This document shows, piece by piece, positions 52,241 to 60,855 of a stretch of 64,000 bases of DNA (positions are counted from its first letter, which is position 1; each line of letters opens with the position of its first letter). This stretch comes from Vibrio brasiliensis LMG 20546 (GTDB taxonomy: Bacteria; Pseudomonadota; Gammaproteobacteria; Enterobacterales; Vibrionaceae). The notes under the pieces are model-generated. The model did not search any database and was not told where the DNA came from. It saw only the letters and a list, made by a program, of their open reading frames with translations. The stretch covers positions 140,402 through 204,401 of the forward strand of contig NZ_AEVS01000008.1 in assembly GCF_000189255.1 (NCBI RefSeq). Direction: 5' to 3'. The translations under genes were made by a program, and so were the position numbers.

Positions 52241-53422
52241 ATGATGAAACTCAATCAGATCAAGGTTCCCGCGACCTATATGCGTGGTGGAACCAGTAAA
52301 GGGGTGTTCTTTAACTTGCACGATTTGCCGCCACAGGCACAAACAGCAGGTGAAGCGCGAGATCGCTTGTTAGTGCGAGTGATTGGTAGCCCGGATCCTT
52401 ACGCCAAACAGATTGACGGTATGGGCGGAGCGACGTCCAGTACCAGTAAAACAGTCATTGTTTCCAAGAGTGATAAACCGGATCACGATGTTGATTACCT
52501 GTTTGGCCAGGTGGCGATAGATAAACCCTTCGTCGACTGGAGCGGTAACTGTGGCAACTTATCGGCTGCGGTAGGCCCGTTTGCTATTCATGCTGGTCTG
52601 GTCGACCCGGCACGTATTCCTGACAATGGTATTGCGGTTGTCAGGGTATGGCAGGCGAATATCGGCAAGACTATCGTGATTCATGTGCCTATCTGTGACG
52701 GTCAGGTTCAGGAGTTGGGTGATTTCGAGCTCGATGGAGTGGCATTCCCTGCGGCAGAAATACAGGTCGATTTTATGCAGCCTGGCGATAGCTCAGGGAG
52801 TATGTTTCCAACAGGTAACCTGATAGACGAACTTAATGTTCCGTCGGTTGGCAGCTTTGAAGCGACCATGATTAATGCTGGCATCCCGACTATCTTTATC
52901 GACGCTCACGCTTTGGGCTACACGGGTAGTGAATTGCAGCAGGACATCAACAACGATGAAGCTGCGTTGCAGCGATTCGAAACCATACGTGCTTACGGCG
53001 CGTTGAAAATGGGCTTGATTGAATCGATTGAAGAGGCTAAGTCGAGACAGCACACGCCTAAAGTAGCGTTTGTCAGTGAGGCAAAAAGCTACGTTTCCTC
53101 TAGTGGTAAACGGGTCGAAGAACAGCAAGTGGATCTGCTAGTACGTGCGCTCTCTATGGGTAAGCTCCATCACGCGATGATGGGTACTGCAGCGGTCGCT
53201 ATTGCATCAGCAGCCTGCGTTCCGGGAACAGTCGTCAATCGAGCAGCTGGTGACGGAGAAAGAGAGTCGGTCACTTTTGGTCATCCGTCAGGAACACTTA
53301 AAGTCGGCGCTAAAGCGAGTCAGAGTGAGCAGGGTTGGTTGGTCGATAAAGCGGTCATGAGCCGAAGTGCTCGTATTATAATGGAGGGATTTGTGCATGT
53401 ACCCTCCGATGTCTTTGCGTAG
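52241..53422 (+). CDS. prpF: 2-methylaconitate cis-trans isomerase PrpF
   Basis: The 393-residue protein belongs to the PrpF family, which accompanies AcnD and interconverts 2-methylaconitate isomers. Family blocks are TYMRGGTSKGVFF near residue 12, IDGMGGATSSTSKTVIV near 58, DWSGNCGNLSAAVGPFAI near 97, and AGIPTIFIDAHALGYTG. The near-C-terminal PSGTLKVG follows the pattern of the diaminopimelate-epimerase-like fold. A GGGGGCA site lies just before ATG ATG at 52241. A 12-bp palindrome TAGCTGCAGCTA follows the stop. Confidence 0.95.
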   Translation: MMKLNQIKVPATYMRGGTSKGVFFNLHDLPPQAQTAGEARDRLLVRVIGSPDPYAKQIDGMGGATSSTSKTVIVSKSDKPDHDVDYLFGQVAIDKPFVDWSGNCGNLSAAVGPFAIHAGLVDPARIPDNGIAVVRVWQANIGKTIVIHVPICDGQVQELGDFELDGVAFPAAEIQVDFMQPGDSSGSMFPTGNLIDELNVPSVGSFEATMINAGIPTIFIDAHALGYTGSELQQDINNDEAALQRFETIRAYGALKMGLIESIEEAKSRQHTPKVAFVSEAKSYVSSSGKRVEEQQVDLLVRALSMGKLHHAMMGTAAVAIASAACVPGTVVNRAAGDGERESVTFGHPSGTLKVGAKASQSEQGWLVDKAVMSRSARIIMEGFVHVPSDVFA

Positions 53423-53476
53423 TTAGCTGCAGCTAGCTATTAACAAGCAATGTCAGGACATACTGGAGGAAGCAAT

Positions 53477-55354
53477 ATGTCTGCATATCAAAAAGAATAT
53501 CAATGGGCACTTAATCAACCGCAAGAGTTTTGGGCTCAACAAGCGAAAAACATCGATTGGTTTAAAGCGCCTGAAACTGTGTTGGCGAATGACGAAAACG
53601 GAATTGAACGTTGGTTCCCAGATGGATTACTCAATACCTCCTGGCTAGCGCTGGATTACCACTGTGAACAAGGTCGTGGCGAACAAACCGCGCTGATTTA
53701 TGATTCGCCGGTAACGGAAACTAAGCGTAGCTATACCTATCTGGAGCTACGTGATCAGGTCGCTAAGATCGCCGGTATGCTATCGCAACAAGGGGTTGAG
53801 AAGGGCGATCGAGTTGTTATCTACATGCCGATGATACCTGAAGCGGCAATGGCGATGCTGGCGTGTGCCCGTTTGGGGGCTATTCACTCTGTGGTCTTTG
53901 GTGGATTTGCTGCTAACGAGTTGGCGGTTCGTCTCGAAGACGCTGAGCCAAAAGTGGTGATGACAGCGTCATGCGGCATCGAAGTCAGCAAGGTCATCCC
54001 ATACAAACCATTAGTCGATAAAGCGATTATGGATAGTCGCTGGAAGCCAGAGCGAGTGGTGGTACTGCAACGACCACAATGTGAAGCATCACTGGATCAC
54101 GAGCGTGATATCGACTGGCAGCAAGCGTATCAGTCTGCATTGCCACACGCGTGTGTGCCAGTACTTGCGACTGATCCGCTCTATATCCTCTACACATCTG
54201 GTACAACGGGTAAACCTAAAGGGGTTGTGCGTGATAATGGTGGTCATGCGGTCGCGATGAAGTACTCAATGACCTCTATCTACAACATTCCTCAGGATGG
54301 CGTGTTCTGGGCTGCATCGGATGTCGGCTGGGTGGTTGGTCACTCATACATTGTCTATGCACCACTGATTCACGGCTGTACAACGGTACTGTTTGAAGGC
54401 AAACCTGTTCGTACGCCAGATCCGGGCGCCTTCTGGCGAGTGTGTGAAGAGTATAAAGTCGATGTCCTGTTCTCGGCGCCAACGGCGTTCCGTGCGATTA
54501 AGAAAGAAGATCCGGACGGCAACTTTATTAACCAGTATGACCTTTCAAGCCTGAGAACTATCTTTATGGCGGGTGAGCGACTAGACCCACCAACTCTGGA
54601 GTGGGTAGAAAGCAAAGCGGATAAGCCTGTGATTGACCACTGGTGGCAGACAGAAACCGGTTGGGCAATTGCCGGTAATCCGACGGGTATTGAGCTTATG
54701 CCAGTGAAAGCGGGCTCTGCAACTAAACCAATACCAGGTTATCAGGTTGAAATCCTTAATGAGCTTGGTGAGCCAGTTGAAGCTAACCAACAGGGCTTTG
54801 TTGCTCTGAAGCGCCCACTGCCACCAAGTTGTCTGCCTACCGTATGGCGTAATCACGACCGCTTCGAGTCGGGCTATCTTAGCCAGTTCCCGGGTTACTA
54901 CGTATCGGGGGATGGTGGTTATCTCGATGAAGAGGGCTACCTGTTCATTATGGGACGTATTGATGACGTGATTAACGTTGCGGGGCACCGTCTATCAACC
55001 GGTGAAATGGAAGAGATCGTTGGCGGCCACCCTGCAATTGCCGAATGTGCGGTTGTCGGTGTCCACGATGATCTGAAAGGCCAGCTACCACTCGGTTTAG
55101 TAGTACTCAAGGATGGGGTTAAGGTCGATGATGTTCAGCTCGAAGGTGAACTGGTTGGTAAGGTTCGTGACGAAATCGGCGCCGTAGCCTGCTTTAAGCA
55201 CGCGCTGGTGGTTGAGCGCCTGCCGAAGACCCGCTCAGGTAAAATTTTACGTCGTACCATTCGCCAGATAGCCGATGGCGAGCAGTACACAGTACCATCA
55301 ACAATTGATGACCCGACCAGCCTGGAAGAGATTGAAAAAGCTCTCCATTCTTAG
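53477..55354 (+). CDS. prpE: propionyl-CoA synthetase PrpE
   Basis: The 625-residue acyl-adenylate-forming enzyme activates propionate with ATP and CoA, feeding the methylcitrate cycle. Core motifs are YTSGTTGKPKGVVRDNGGH (A3 phosphate loop), WWQTETGW (A5) and YYVSGDGGYLDEEGYLFIMG (A7/A8). The catalytic lysine is in KTRSGKILRRTIR. The start at 53477 has a near-perfect GGAGGA site; the upstream in-frame ATG at 53450 has none. It is the last operon gene and is followed by a strong terminator. Confidence 0.96.
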   Translation: MSAYQKEYQWALNQPQEFWAQQAKNIDWFKAPETVLANDENGIERWFPDGLLNTSWLALDYHCEQGRGEQTALIYDSPVTETKRSYTYLELRDQVAKIAGMLSQQGVEKGDRVVIYMPMIPEAAMAMLACARLGAIHSVVFGGFAANELAVRLEDAEPKVVMTASCGIEVSKVIPYKPLVDKAIMDSRWKPERVVVLQRPQCEASLDHERDIDWQQAYQSALPHACVPVLATDPLYILYTSGTTGKPKGVVRDNGGHAVAMKYSMTSIYNIPQDGVFWAASDVGWVVGHSYIVYAPLIHGCTTVLFEGKPVRTPDPGAFWRVCEEYKVDVLFSAPTAFRAIKKEDPDGNFINQYDLSSLRTIFMAGERLDPPTLEWVESKADKPVIDHWWQTETGWAIAGNPTGIELMPVKAGSATKPIPGYQVEILNELGEPVEANQQGFVALKRPLPPSCLPTVWRNHDRFESGYLSQFPGYYVSGDGGYLDEEGYLFIMGRIDDVINVAGHRLSTGEMEEIVGGHPAIAECAVVGVHDDLKGQLPLGLVVLKDGVKVDDVQLEGELVGKVRDEIGAVACFKHALVVERLPKTRSGKILRRTIRQIADGEQYTVPSTIDDPTSLEEIEKALHS

Positions 55355-55376
55355 TCGAAATAAGCTGACTAACTTC

Positions 55377-55403
55377 AAGCCCCTAATTGATAGGGGCTTT
55401 TTT
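55377..55403 (+). terminator. terminator of the prp operon
   Basis: The 8-bp stem AAGCCCCT / AGGGGCTT (55377-55384 with 55392-55399, 7-nt loop) runs into TTTTTT. Confidence 0.88.
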
Positions 55404-55462
55404 GTTGAAAATTTTTGACCAAACCGCCACACTATTACTTTATTTGTAACGCAAAAATATTT

Positions 55463-55945
55463 ATGCACCCAGTATCAATTCGTTCTGCATGCGGTAACGA
55501 CCTTGAACAGCTCAATGAGTTGATGTTTCAGCTTCATCTGGAGCACCATAATCAGTGCCCGAAGTACTTCAAAACGGCGGAAGAGATAGAGCAAGAGAAG
55601 AGCATCGCTCATTATCTTGATGATCCCGAGTGTCTGGTTTTTGTTGTGTGTGAACAAGAGACCATCATAGGTTTCATCACTGGTCACTTTTGCGAGTTAA
55701 TCTCTACGGTAAGTAAACCAGTGCAGATGGGCAGCATCGATGAGTTGTACATTGTTCCACAGGCTCGCAGCAAAGGATTAGCTAAGCAACTTTGTCATAA
55801 AATCGAGCAACGGTTCGTTGAGTACGGTGTACAAGAAATATTTGTTGAAGTATGGCAGTTTAATGCTTCTGCGCTTGAGTTCTATCAACAGTTCGGTTTC
55901 GAACATCATATCCATTGGTTACGTAAGTCAGTCGGGAATCACTAA
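55463..55945 (+). CDS. GNAT-family N-acetyltransferase
   Basis: The product of about 160 residues shows the GNAT fold. VSIRSACGNDLEQLNELM is strand-helix one, and LVFVVCEQETIIGFITGH the middle strands. The acetyl-CoA loop is in IDELYIVPQARSKGLAKQLC (Q/R-x-x-G-x-A type), and the final ASALEFYQQFGFEHHIHWLRK is typical of small-molecule or protein N-acetyltransferases. The substrate is unknown. I prefer ATG 55463 over the TTG at 55415, which lies close to the prp terminator. Its stop is 9 bases before the NUDIX-PAP2 gene, so the two may be co-transcribed. Confidence 0.82.
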   Translation: MHPVSIRSACGNDLEQLNELMFQLHLEHHNQCPKYFKTAEEIEQEKSIAHYLDDPECLVFVVCEQETIIGFITGHFCELISTVSKPVQMGSIDELYIVPQARSKGLAKQLCHKIEQRFVEYGVQEIFVEVWQFNASALEFYQQFGFEHHIHWLRKSVGNH

Positions 55946-55954
55946 GCCAACGTC

Positions 55955-57385
55955 ATGAGTTTTTATACAAATCTAGTTAGCACGGTCACATGCTTAATCT
56001 CAGTCTTGTTTTCATATTCTGCAGTGGCTGAAGCTACCGAGTCTTCAGATTTAAGAGGGGCAGTATGTGTCATTCGATCTGGCGATAAGGTGGTAATGGT
56101 CAACGAAATCATTACCAAGAAACTCTCTTTACCAGCCGGGACTATTGCCAGTGGGGAAGATCCTAAGCTTGCAGCCCAGCGTGAAGCTTGGGAAGAAACA
56201 GGGCTAGTCGTGACGGTTGGCAATGAACTCGGTCGGGATGATAAAGCCGTTTTTTACGATTGTGTTGCCGATTCTGAGATAGTCGCGTTTCAGTTCAACA
56301 ACGTACTGGACGGCAATGAATTACCAATCTGGTTTGCACCTCATTATGGGGTAGAAATTGCTTCAGCGATGTTGGTCGAGCCTTCGCTGATTCCTGGCAG
56401 TATTTACCGCTTTCCAGGACAGTTGCAATGGTTGATTGAGGCTTTACCAATGGCAACGGATCAAAGTGCGCTTTACGTGGGAAATTTAGTTGAAGCCGCG
56501 CCATTCTTTAACCAGCTAGAACTTAACTGGATGGTGCAACTGCAACATTTATTGCTGAAAACGCCCGAAGTGATTCAAGCCAGTTTGGACTTTGTGCTGC
56601 TTACTGGAAATTATCTTGCAGAGCCCTTGCTGTTGCTAGGCTTGTTTCCATTGCTCTACTGGCGTTTTGGTAAAGTATTCTGCTATCGAGCGTTCTTTGC
56701 TGTCACAGTCACTTCTTTGTTAAGTCTGGTCGCCCAGCAAGGTTTCGCCTTACCAAGACCTCACGTCTACTTGCCAGCAGTGGAGCTGACACCGAGCTAC
56801 GGATTTAGCTTACCGAGCTTGCCGATGGCAGTTTGGCTTTGTGTTGGTGTGTTAGTGCTCGACGCACTTAAAAAGCTCTATATCAATCGCTGGTCGATGA
56901 GTTTTCTCGCGCTGGTGGGCTGGATGGCAGTGGCTAAGTTCTATAGCGGTTCCGCATTCTTTATTGATAGTGTTAGCGGAGCATTATTAGGAGCTTTGTG
57001 CGCATGGCACCTTATCCGTTTACAAAGCCGCACTGAAGTCGATGCGCTAGCACTGTTGTCATCGAAATTGGTCTGGGGCATGTTGGTACTGGCTTGTACG
57101 GTGCTTACTTTAATCTGGCCAATACCTGTCTTCACTTACTGGCTGGCGATCACCATTACCGTATTTGGACTGGCTGCGACTCAGAGTCAAGACCAACATC
57201 AAGCCAATAGCAAGCATACGGTTGCTGCTATGCTGGCAATGGTGCTGACCTATTTATTGATTAGCTATGGCGCGACGTTTGTTTCATCAAGTGGTTTGAA
57301 CTCGCTGATTGTTGAAACGCTTCGTTATCCGTTACTTCTTATCGTGTTTACACTGTTTATCCGAACAAAAGCAAAGGCAGCATAA
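55955..57385 (+). CDS. exported NUDIX hydrolase fused to a degenerate PAP2 membrane domain
   Basis: This is a 476-residue fusion. Residues 1-25 look like a signal peptide (VTCLISVLFSYSAVA), placing the NUDIX domain (about 34-165) in the periplasm. The NUDIX box is complete: GTIASGEDPKLAAQ followed by REAWEETGL. The C-terminal half has about eight membrane helices resembling PAP2 phosphatases, with LPRPHVYLP as motif one. However, motif two reads LPSLPMA where PSGH is expected, and motif three FYSGSAFFIDSVSGA lacks the catalytic His. The PAP2 half is therefore probably not a working phosphatase. Such two-part proteins are annotated in Vibrio as bifunctional NUDIX/PAP2. The substrate is unknown. 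Confidence 0.8.
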   Translation: MSFYTNLVSTVTCLISVLFSYSAVAEATESSDLRGAVCVIRSGDKVVMVNEIITKKLSLPAGTIASGEDPKLAAQREAWEETGLVVTVGNELGRDDKAVFYDCVADSEIVAFQFNNVLDGNELPIWFAPHYGVEIASAMLVEPSLIPGSIYRFPGQLQWLIEALPMATDQSALYVGNLVEAAPFFNQLELNWMVQLQHLLLKTPEVIQASLDFVLLTGNYLAEPLLLLGLFPLLYWRFGKVFCYRAFFAVTVTSLLSLVAQQGFALPRPHVYLPAVELTPSYGFSLPSLPMAVWLCVGVLVLDALKKLYINRWSMSFLALVGWMAVAKFYSGSAFFIDSVSGALLGALCAWHLIRLQSRTEVDALALLSSKLVWGMLVLACTVLTLIWPIPVFTYWLAITITVFGLAATQSQDQHQANSKHTVAAMLAMVLTYLLISYGATFVSSSGLNSLIVETLRYPLLLIVFTLFIRTKAKAA

Positions 57386-57395
57386 CGCTGCCTTT
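57373..57395. terminator. bidirectional terminator between NUDIX-PAP2 and yidA genes
   Basis: The perfect 9-bp stem AAAGGCAGC / GCTGCCTTT (5-nt loop) overlaps the last codons of the NUDIX-PAP2 gene. T-rich flanks occur on both strands (TTTTG on the minus side, TTTGTGGATTTT on the plus side). Confidence 0.75.
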
Positions 57396-57407
57396 GTGGA
57401 TTTTGAA

Positions 57408-58217
57408 TTACTTGTTTAACACAAACTCTTCAATGACTTTCGCCACGCCGTCGTCGTTATTACTTGCTGTAATATAATCTGCGATGGCTTTGGTTTGCTC
57501 CATAGCGTTTTCCATCGCTACGCCTAACCCTGCATACTCAAGCATGTGATGATCGTTTTCAGCGTCACCCATACAAATCACATTCTCGGCGGTGATGTCT
57601 AAATAGTCGGCAATTGCTTTGACACCGACACCCTTGTTGCTGTCGAGGCTTAGGAACTCAAGGAAGAATGGCGCGCTCTGTACGATGGTAAATGTCTCGC
57701 GAAACGACTGAGGGATCTGCTTAATCACTTCGTTGAGCTGTTCAGGTGCCGCGACTATCATTGCTTTGATGATCGGATGGTCGTCGTCCAGCTGAGCAAA
57801 GTCCATTTCGGTCACTGGTACGCCGTTAATGGTTGACTCAATATCAGTGTATTCGTTCAGGCGAGGGGTGATAAGACCAAGTTCAGTGCTGAAAGCATGG
57901 CAATCGGCGCCTAGCTGTTGAGCAAGCTCAGCAACCTGCTTAGCGCGTTTTCCATCGATAATAGCACTATGAATGACCTTATTGGTGCCAAGTTCTTTGA
58001 CCATCGAACCATTGAAGTAAACCACAAACTCGTTATCACCATCGATGCCAAGCTCGTTTAACTTGTCTTGCATACCGTCGATAGGGCGGCCTGATGCCAG
58101 TACAACCTTAACACCTTGCTCACGCGCACTAGCAATCGCGCGTTTTGTTCTCTCGCTAATGGTCTTATCGCTGGTGAGCAAAGTGCCATCCATGTCGAGA
58201 GCAATCAATTTATACAT
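57408..58217 (-). CDS. yidA: Cof-type HAD phosphatase, YidA-like sugar phosphatase
   Basis: The 269-residue haloacid dehalogenase-family enzyme has all four motifs. These are LDMDGTLL (nucleophile Asp8, acid Asp10), ASGRPIDGM, the lysine of the SNKGVGVKAIADYL block and GDAENDHHML (motif IV acidic pair). The Cof/IIB cap lies between about 85 and 185. YidA dephosphorylates sugar phosphates and related phosphorylated compounds. The family is broad, so the exact substrate is open. The gene is a single unit convergent with the NUDIX-PAP2 gene. Confidence 0.88.
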   Translation of the reverse strand: MYKLIALDMDGTLLTSDKTISERTKRAIASAREQGVKVVLASGRPIDGMQDKLNELGIDGDNEFVVYFNGSMVKELGTNKVIHSAIIDGKRAKQVAELAQQLGADCHAFSTELGLITPRLNEYTDIESTINGVPVTEMDFAQLDDDHPIIKAMIVAAPEQLNEVIKQIPQSFRETFTIVQSAPFFLEFLSLDSNKGVGVKAIADYLDITAENVICMGDAENDHHMLEYAGLGVAMENAMEQTKAIADYITASNNDDGVAKVIEEFVLNK

Positions 58218-58372
58218 AACTTACCTTAAAACAGAACTTAAAAACTGCAAAAACGCCCAGCATAAAGGCAGAGATTAAATTGATCAATTTATGAATTAGT
58301 TGACCTTCAACTAGGAGTCCTTTAAGGTCTCGTTCCTGCAGTTTTTTGATGATGAGATAGGCTGAGATCAAG

Positions 58373-59041
58373 TTGTACAAAATTAACGAAATGTTCCAAA
58401 CCATTCAGGGTGAGGGCGTCTTTACCGGCGTTCCTTCAGTATTTGTAAGATTGCAAGAGTGTCCGGTTGGCTGTGCTTGGTGTGATACGAAGCAAACCTG
58501 GGATGCGACTCCGCAAGATGAATGCTCACTTGATGAAATACTGGCGAAGAAAGAAGACTCTCCGGCATGGTGTAGTGTTTCTGCGCAAGACATCGTTAAT
58601 GAATATCAAAAACAGGGTTATACTGCCCGTCATATTGTGATTACCGGCGGCGAACCGTGTATTTATGACCTGCGTCCTTTAACGGCAGCATTTGAAGCTA
58701 TTGGTTGTCAGTGTCAGATTGAAACCAGCGGCACCTATCAAGTCGACGCGAGTGAAAATACGTGGGTGACAGTGTCACCAAAAGTAGCAATGAAAGGTAA
58801 GTTACCTGTGATTGATTCTGCATTGCTCAGAGCGAATGAGATCAAACATCCGGTAGCAACTCAAAAAGATATCGATCAGCTTGATGAGTTACTAACGCGT
58901 GCTCAAGTACCTCAGTCAACGACCATTGCTCTGCAGCCTATCAGTCAAAAGCCTCGCGCGACTCAATTGTGTATCGACACTTGTGTAGAACGCAACTGGC
59001 GCCTGTCTATTCAGACTCACAAGTACCTCAGTATTGCTTAA
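58373..59041 (+). CDS. queE: 7-carboxy-7-deazaguanine synthase QueE
   Basis: The 222-residue radical SAM enzyme makes 7-carboxy-7-deazaguanine, the second committed step to preQ0 and queuosine. The cluster-binding motif CPVGCAWC (Cys30, Cys34, Cys37) and the conserved [21 protein letters not shown]-terminus are present, with [10 protein letters not shown] and [10 protein letters not shown] further on. The start is TTG 58373. The first in-frame ATG (58391) would remove conserved residues, so TTG is supported by homology despite a weak ribosome site. The usual LQGCPVGC reads LQECPVGC. queC follows 11 bases after the stop. Confidence 0.93.
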   Translation: MYKINEMFQTIQGEGVFTGVPSVFVRLQECPVGCAWCDTKQTWDATPQDECSLDEILAKKEDSPAWCSVSAQDIVNEYQKQGYTARHIVITGGEPCIYDLRPLTAAFEAIGCQCQIETSGTYQVDASENTWVTVSPKVAMKGKLPVIDSALLRANEIKHPVATQKDIDQLDELLTRAQVPQSTTIALQPISQKPRATQLCIDTCVERNWRLSIQTHKYLSIA

Positions 59042-59052
59042 AGGAAATTAAC

Positions 59053-59739
59053 ATGAACAAAGCCGTTGTCGTATTCAGTGGTGGTCAGGACTCTACTACT
59101 TGTCTTGTCCAGGCCCTTAAACAGTATGATGAAGTACACGCGATCACTTTTGATTATGGTCAGCGCCATAAGCTGGAAATTGAAGTAGCGCAGAGTCTGG
59201 CGAAAGAGCTAGGTGTTAAAGCTCACAAAGTGATGGACGTTAGTCTGCTTAACGAACTGGCGATCAGCTCGTTGACTCGTGACGATATTCCGGTATCTCA
59301 CGACCTACAAGAAAATGGTCTGCCAAACTCATTCGTCCCTGGGCGTAACATTCTTTTCCTTACACTTGCTGGCATTTACGCTTACCAGATTGGTGCTAAA
59401 ACAGTGATTACTGGTGTGTGTGAAACAGACTTCTCTGGTTACCCTGATTGTCGTAATGACTTCGTCAAAGCGATGAATAGCGCACTAGAGCAGGGCATGG
59501 ACTATCAACTAGAGATCGCTACTCCATTAATGTGGCTCAACAAGGCTGAAACATGGGCGCTGGCAGATCAATACGATGCACTACAGCTTGTGCGTGAGAA
59601 AACCTTAACCTGTTACAATGGCGTGATTGGTGACGGATGTGGTGACTGCCCATCCTGTGAGCTTAGAAAAGTTGGTTTGAACGATTATTTAGACAATCGT
59701 GAAGCTGTGATGGCAGAACTAGTTGCTAAGCAGTCATAG
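59053..59739 (+). CDS. queC: 7-cyano-7-deazaguanine synthase QueC
   Basis: The 228-residue enzyme converts 7-carboxy-7-deazaguanine, ATP and ammonia to preQ0. It has the PP-loop [13 protein letters not shown] at residues 6-18, [24 protein letters not shown] and [14 protein letters not shown]. The zinc site is formed by the Cys cluster in [18 protein letters not shown] 59053 has an AAAGGAAA site; the upstream frame extension to 58969 overlaps queE and is not used. It forms a two-gene queuosine operon with queE. Confidence 0.96.
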   Translation: MNKAVVVFSGGQDSTTCLVQALKQYDEVHAITFDYGQRHKLEIEVAQSLAKELGVKAHKVMDVSLLNELAISSLTRDDIPVSHDLQENGLPNSFVPGRNILFLTLAGIYAYQIGAKTVITGVCETDFSGYPDCRNDFVKAMNSALEQGMDYQLEIATPLMWLNKAETWALADQYDALQLVREKTLTCYNGVIGDGCGDCPSCELRKVGLNDYLDNREAVMAELVAKQS

Positions 59740-59753
59740 CTAAAAGAGATATT

Positions 59754-59782
59754 AAAAAGCGTCCATCGGGACGCTTTTTTTA
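59754..59782. terminator. terminator of queE-queC, bidirectional
   Basis: An 11-bp perfect stem (59754-59764 with 59769-59779, 4-nt loop) of GC core with an A-run on the left and a 7-T run on the right. It can serve the convergent DUF2750 gene as well. Confidence 0.9.
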
Positions 59783-59787
59783 AATCA

Positions 59788-60141
59788 TTAAGCCAGGTAC
59801 ATTTTAGCCAGGTCTGATGGTTCCATCTCTTTGCCTTCGAGTTGAGCATTCCAGTTAGTACCAACCAAAACACCATCTTCAGCAAGAGTTAGCAGCCAAT
59901 CTTCAACGAAGATATCCAGAGGGATTTCAAGTACTTCGAAGTCAGCCCACTCTTCAACGTTGTGCGCTTGCGCATCTTCTTTGCTTGACCAGAATGGCAT
60001 CACTTCACTGTTTTCAAATTCAGTAGAGTCACAAGACAGCCAGCCTTCTTCATTACGCATGCCCCAAACCAGCTTAGATTGCTGAGTTTCTGAAACGAAC
60101 AGTTCTAGGTTTGCTTGAATATCAGAAGTTAATTTGCTCAT
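59788..60141 (-). CDS. DUF2750 domain protein
   Basis: The acidic 117-residue protein lacks a signal peptide and membrane segments. The family pattern is readable: NLELFVSETQQSKLVWGM near the N-terminus, GWLSCDSTEF and VMPFWSSKEDA in the middle, and LDIFVEDWLLTLAEDGVLVGTNWN near the C-terminus. DUF2750 has no established function that I know of. It is a single gene between the queC terminator and the ompA-like gene's terminator. Confidence 0.85.
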   Translation of the reverse strand: MSKLTSDIQANLELFVSETQQSKLVWGMRNEEGWLSCDSTEFENSEVMPFWSSKEDAQAHNVEEWADFEVLEIPLDIFVEDWLLTLAEDGVLVGTNWNAQLEGKEMEPSDLAKMYLA

Positions 60142-60200
60142 TGGTAATATCTCATAGATTTAATCGCTGCTAGGGTAACACTCATCTAGCAAAAGCCAAA

Positions 60201-60226
60201 TAAAAAAGGGAGCCAAAGCTCCCTTT
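60201..60226 (-). terminator. terminator of the tolC-ompA-like pair
   Basis: On the minus strand, AAAGGGAGC-TTTG-GCTCCCTTT is followed by a T-run (TTTTTT including the arm). It lies 16 bases after the OmpA-like stop. Confidence 0.85.
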
Positions 60227-60242
60227 ATTCTAGAATATGCGG

Positions 60243-60854
60243 TTATTTTTCAATCTTAGTGAAGATTGACCACTCTTCTTTTACGTTACCTTTGTGACCG
60301 ACTACGGTTGCTACAACCTTACGGTTCTTAGCATGACTGATTTCGTCGTCGCCAAACGCTTCGAGCTCTGTATCACCGAAACCAACAATACGCACACGAT
60401 CAGAAGCCACGCCGTTATCTAGCAGAGCGTCTTCTACAGATTGGGCACGACGTTCAGAAAGCGCCATGTTGTAATCTGGTTTACCTACTTTACTCGCGTA
60501 GCCACGTAGCTCGATAGAAGTAGATGGGTACGCTTCGAGGAACTCAGACATCTCGCGAATTTGTGCCAGGAACGCTGGCTGGATTTCAGAAGAGTCATTC
60601 GCAAACAAAATGTGCAGGCTCATCTCTTCTTGAGTCTTGATGTAAGTACCACAGCCATCGTTGTCGATGTCAGCTTTAGCTGGAGTTTGTGGACAAAGGT
60701 CGCGCGCGTTAATGACGCCATCTTTATCTTCATCAAGCAAATCATCGATTTGGTTTGGAGTCGGAGTCTCGATGTACTCGTATGTATCTTCCGCTTTGAG
60801 TGGTGCTGCGAACACAGTTGCAGTAATAAGCGCTGATAGTAATGTTTTGTTCAT
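60243..60854 (-). CDS. OmpA-family outer membrane protein associated with the adhesin secretion system
   Basis: The 203-residue protein has a signal peptide (cleavage near APLKA-ED). A calcium-binding thrombospondin type 3-like stretch (LLDEDKDGVINARDLCPQ, IDNDGCGTY) follows, then a C-terminal OmpA peptidoglycan-binding domain (about 75-190, LRGYASKVGKPDYNMALSERRAQSVEDAL). There is no N-terminal beta-barrel. It starts one base after the TolC-like gene. Similar TolC + OmpA-like pairs accompany LapA/BpfA-type giant adhesins in Shewanella and Vibrio, and the adhesin gene diverges just upstream here. It probably anchors the export channel to the cell wall; this is inferred. Confidence 0.87.
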   Translation of the reverse strand: MNKTLLSALITATVFAAPLKAEDTYEYIETPTPNQIDDLLDEDKDGVINARDLCPQTPAKADIDNDGCGTYIKTQEEMSLHILFANDSSEIQPAFLAQIREMSEFLEAYPSTSIELRGYASKVGKPDYNMALSERRAQSVEDALLDNGVASDRVRIVGFGDTELEAFGDDEISHAKNRKVVATVVGHKGNVKEEWSIFTKIEK

Positions 60855-60855
60855 C

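Noticed and set aside
53424-53435. Palindrome TAGCTGCAGCTA between prpF and prpE
   Set aside because: Short, without loop or T-run, and inside an operon; no function can be argued.
58218-58372. Possible preQ1 riboswitch before queE
   Set aside because: A GACCTT/AAGGTC pairing exists, but the preQ1-I or preQ1-II sequence signature is not recognisable.
58210-58404. A 64-residue hydrophobic ORF on the minus strand in the gap between yidA and queE
   Set aside because: It spans the queE start and the leader, has no ribosome binding site and low-complexity AT-driven hydrophobic content.
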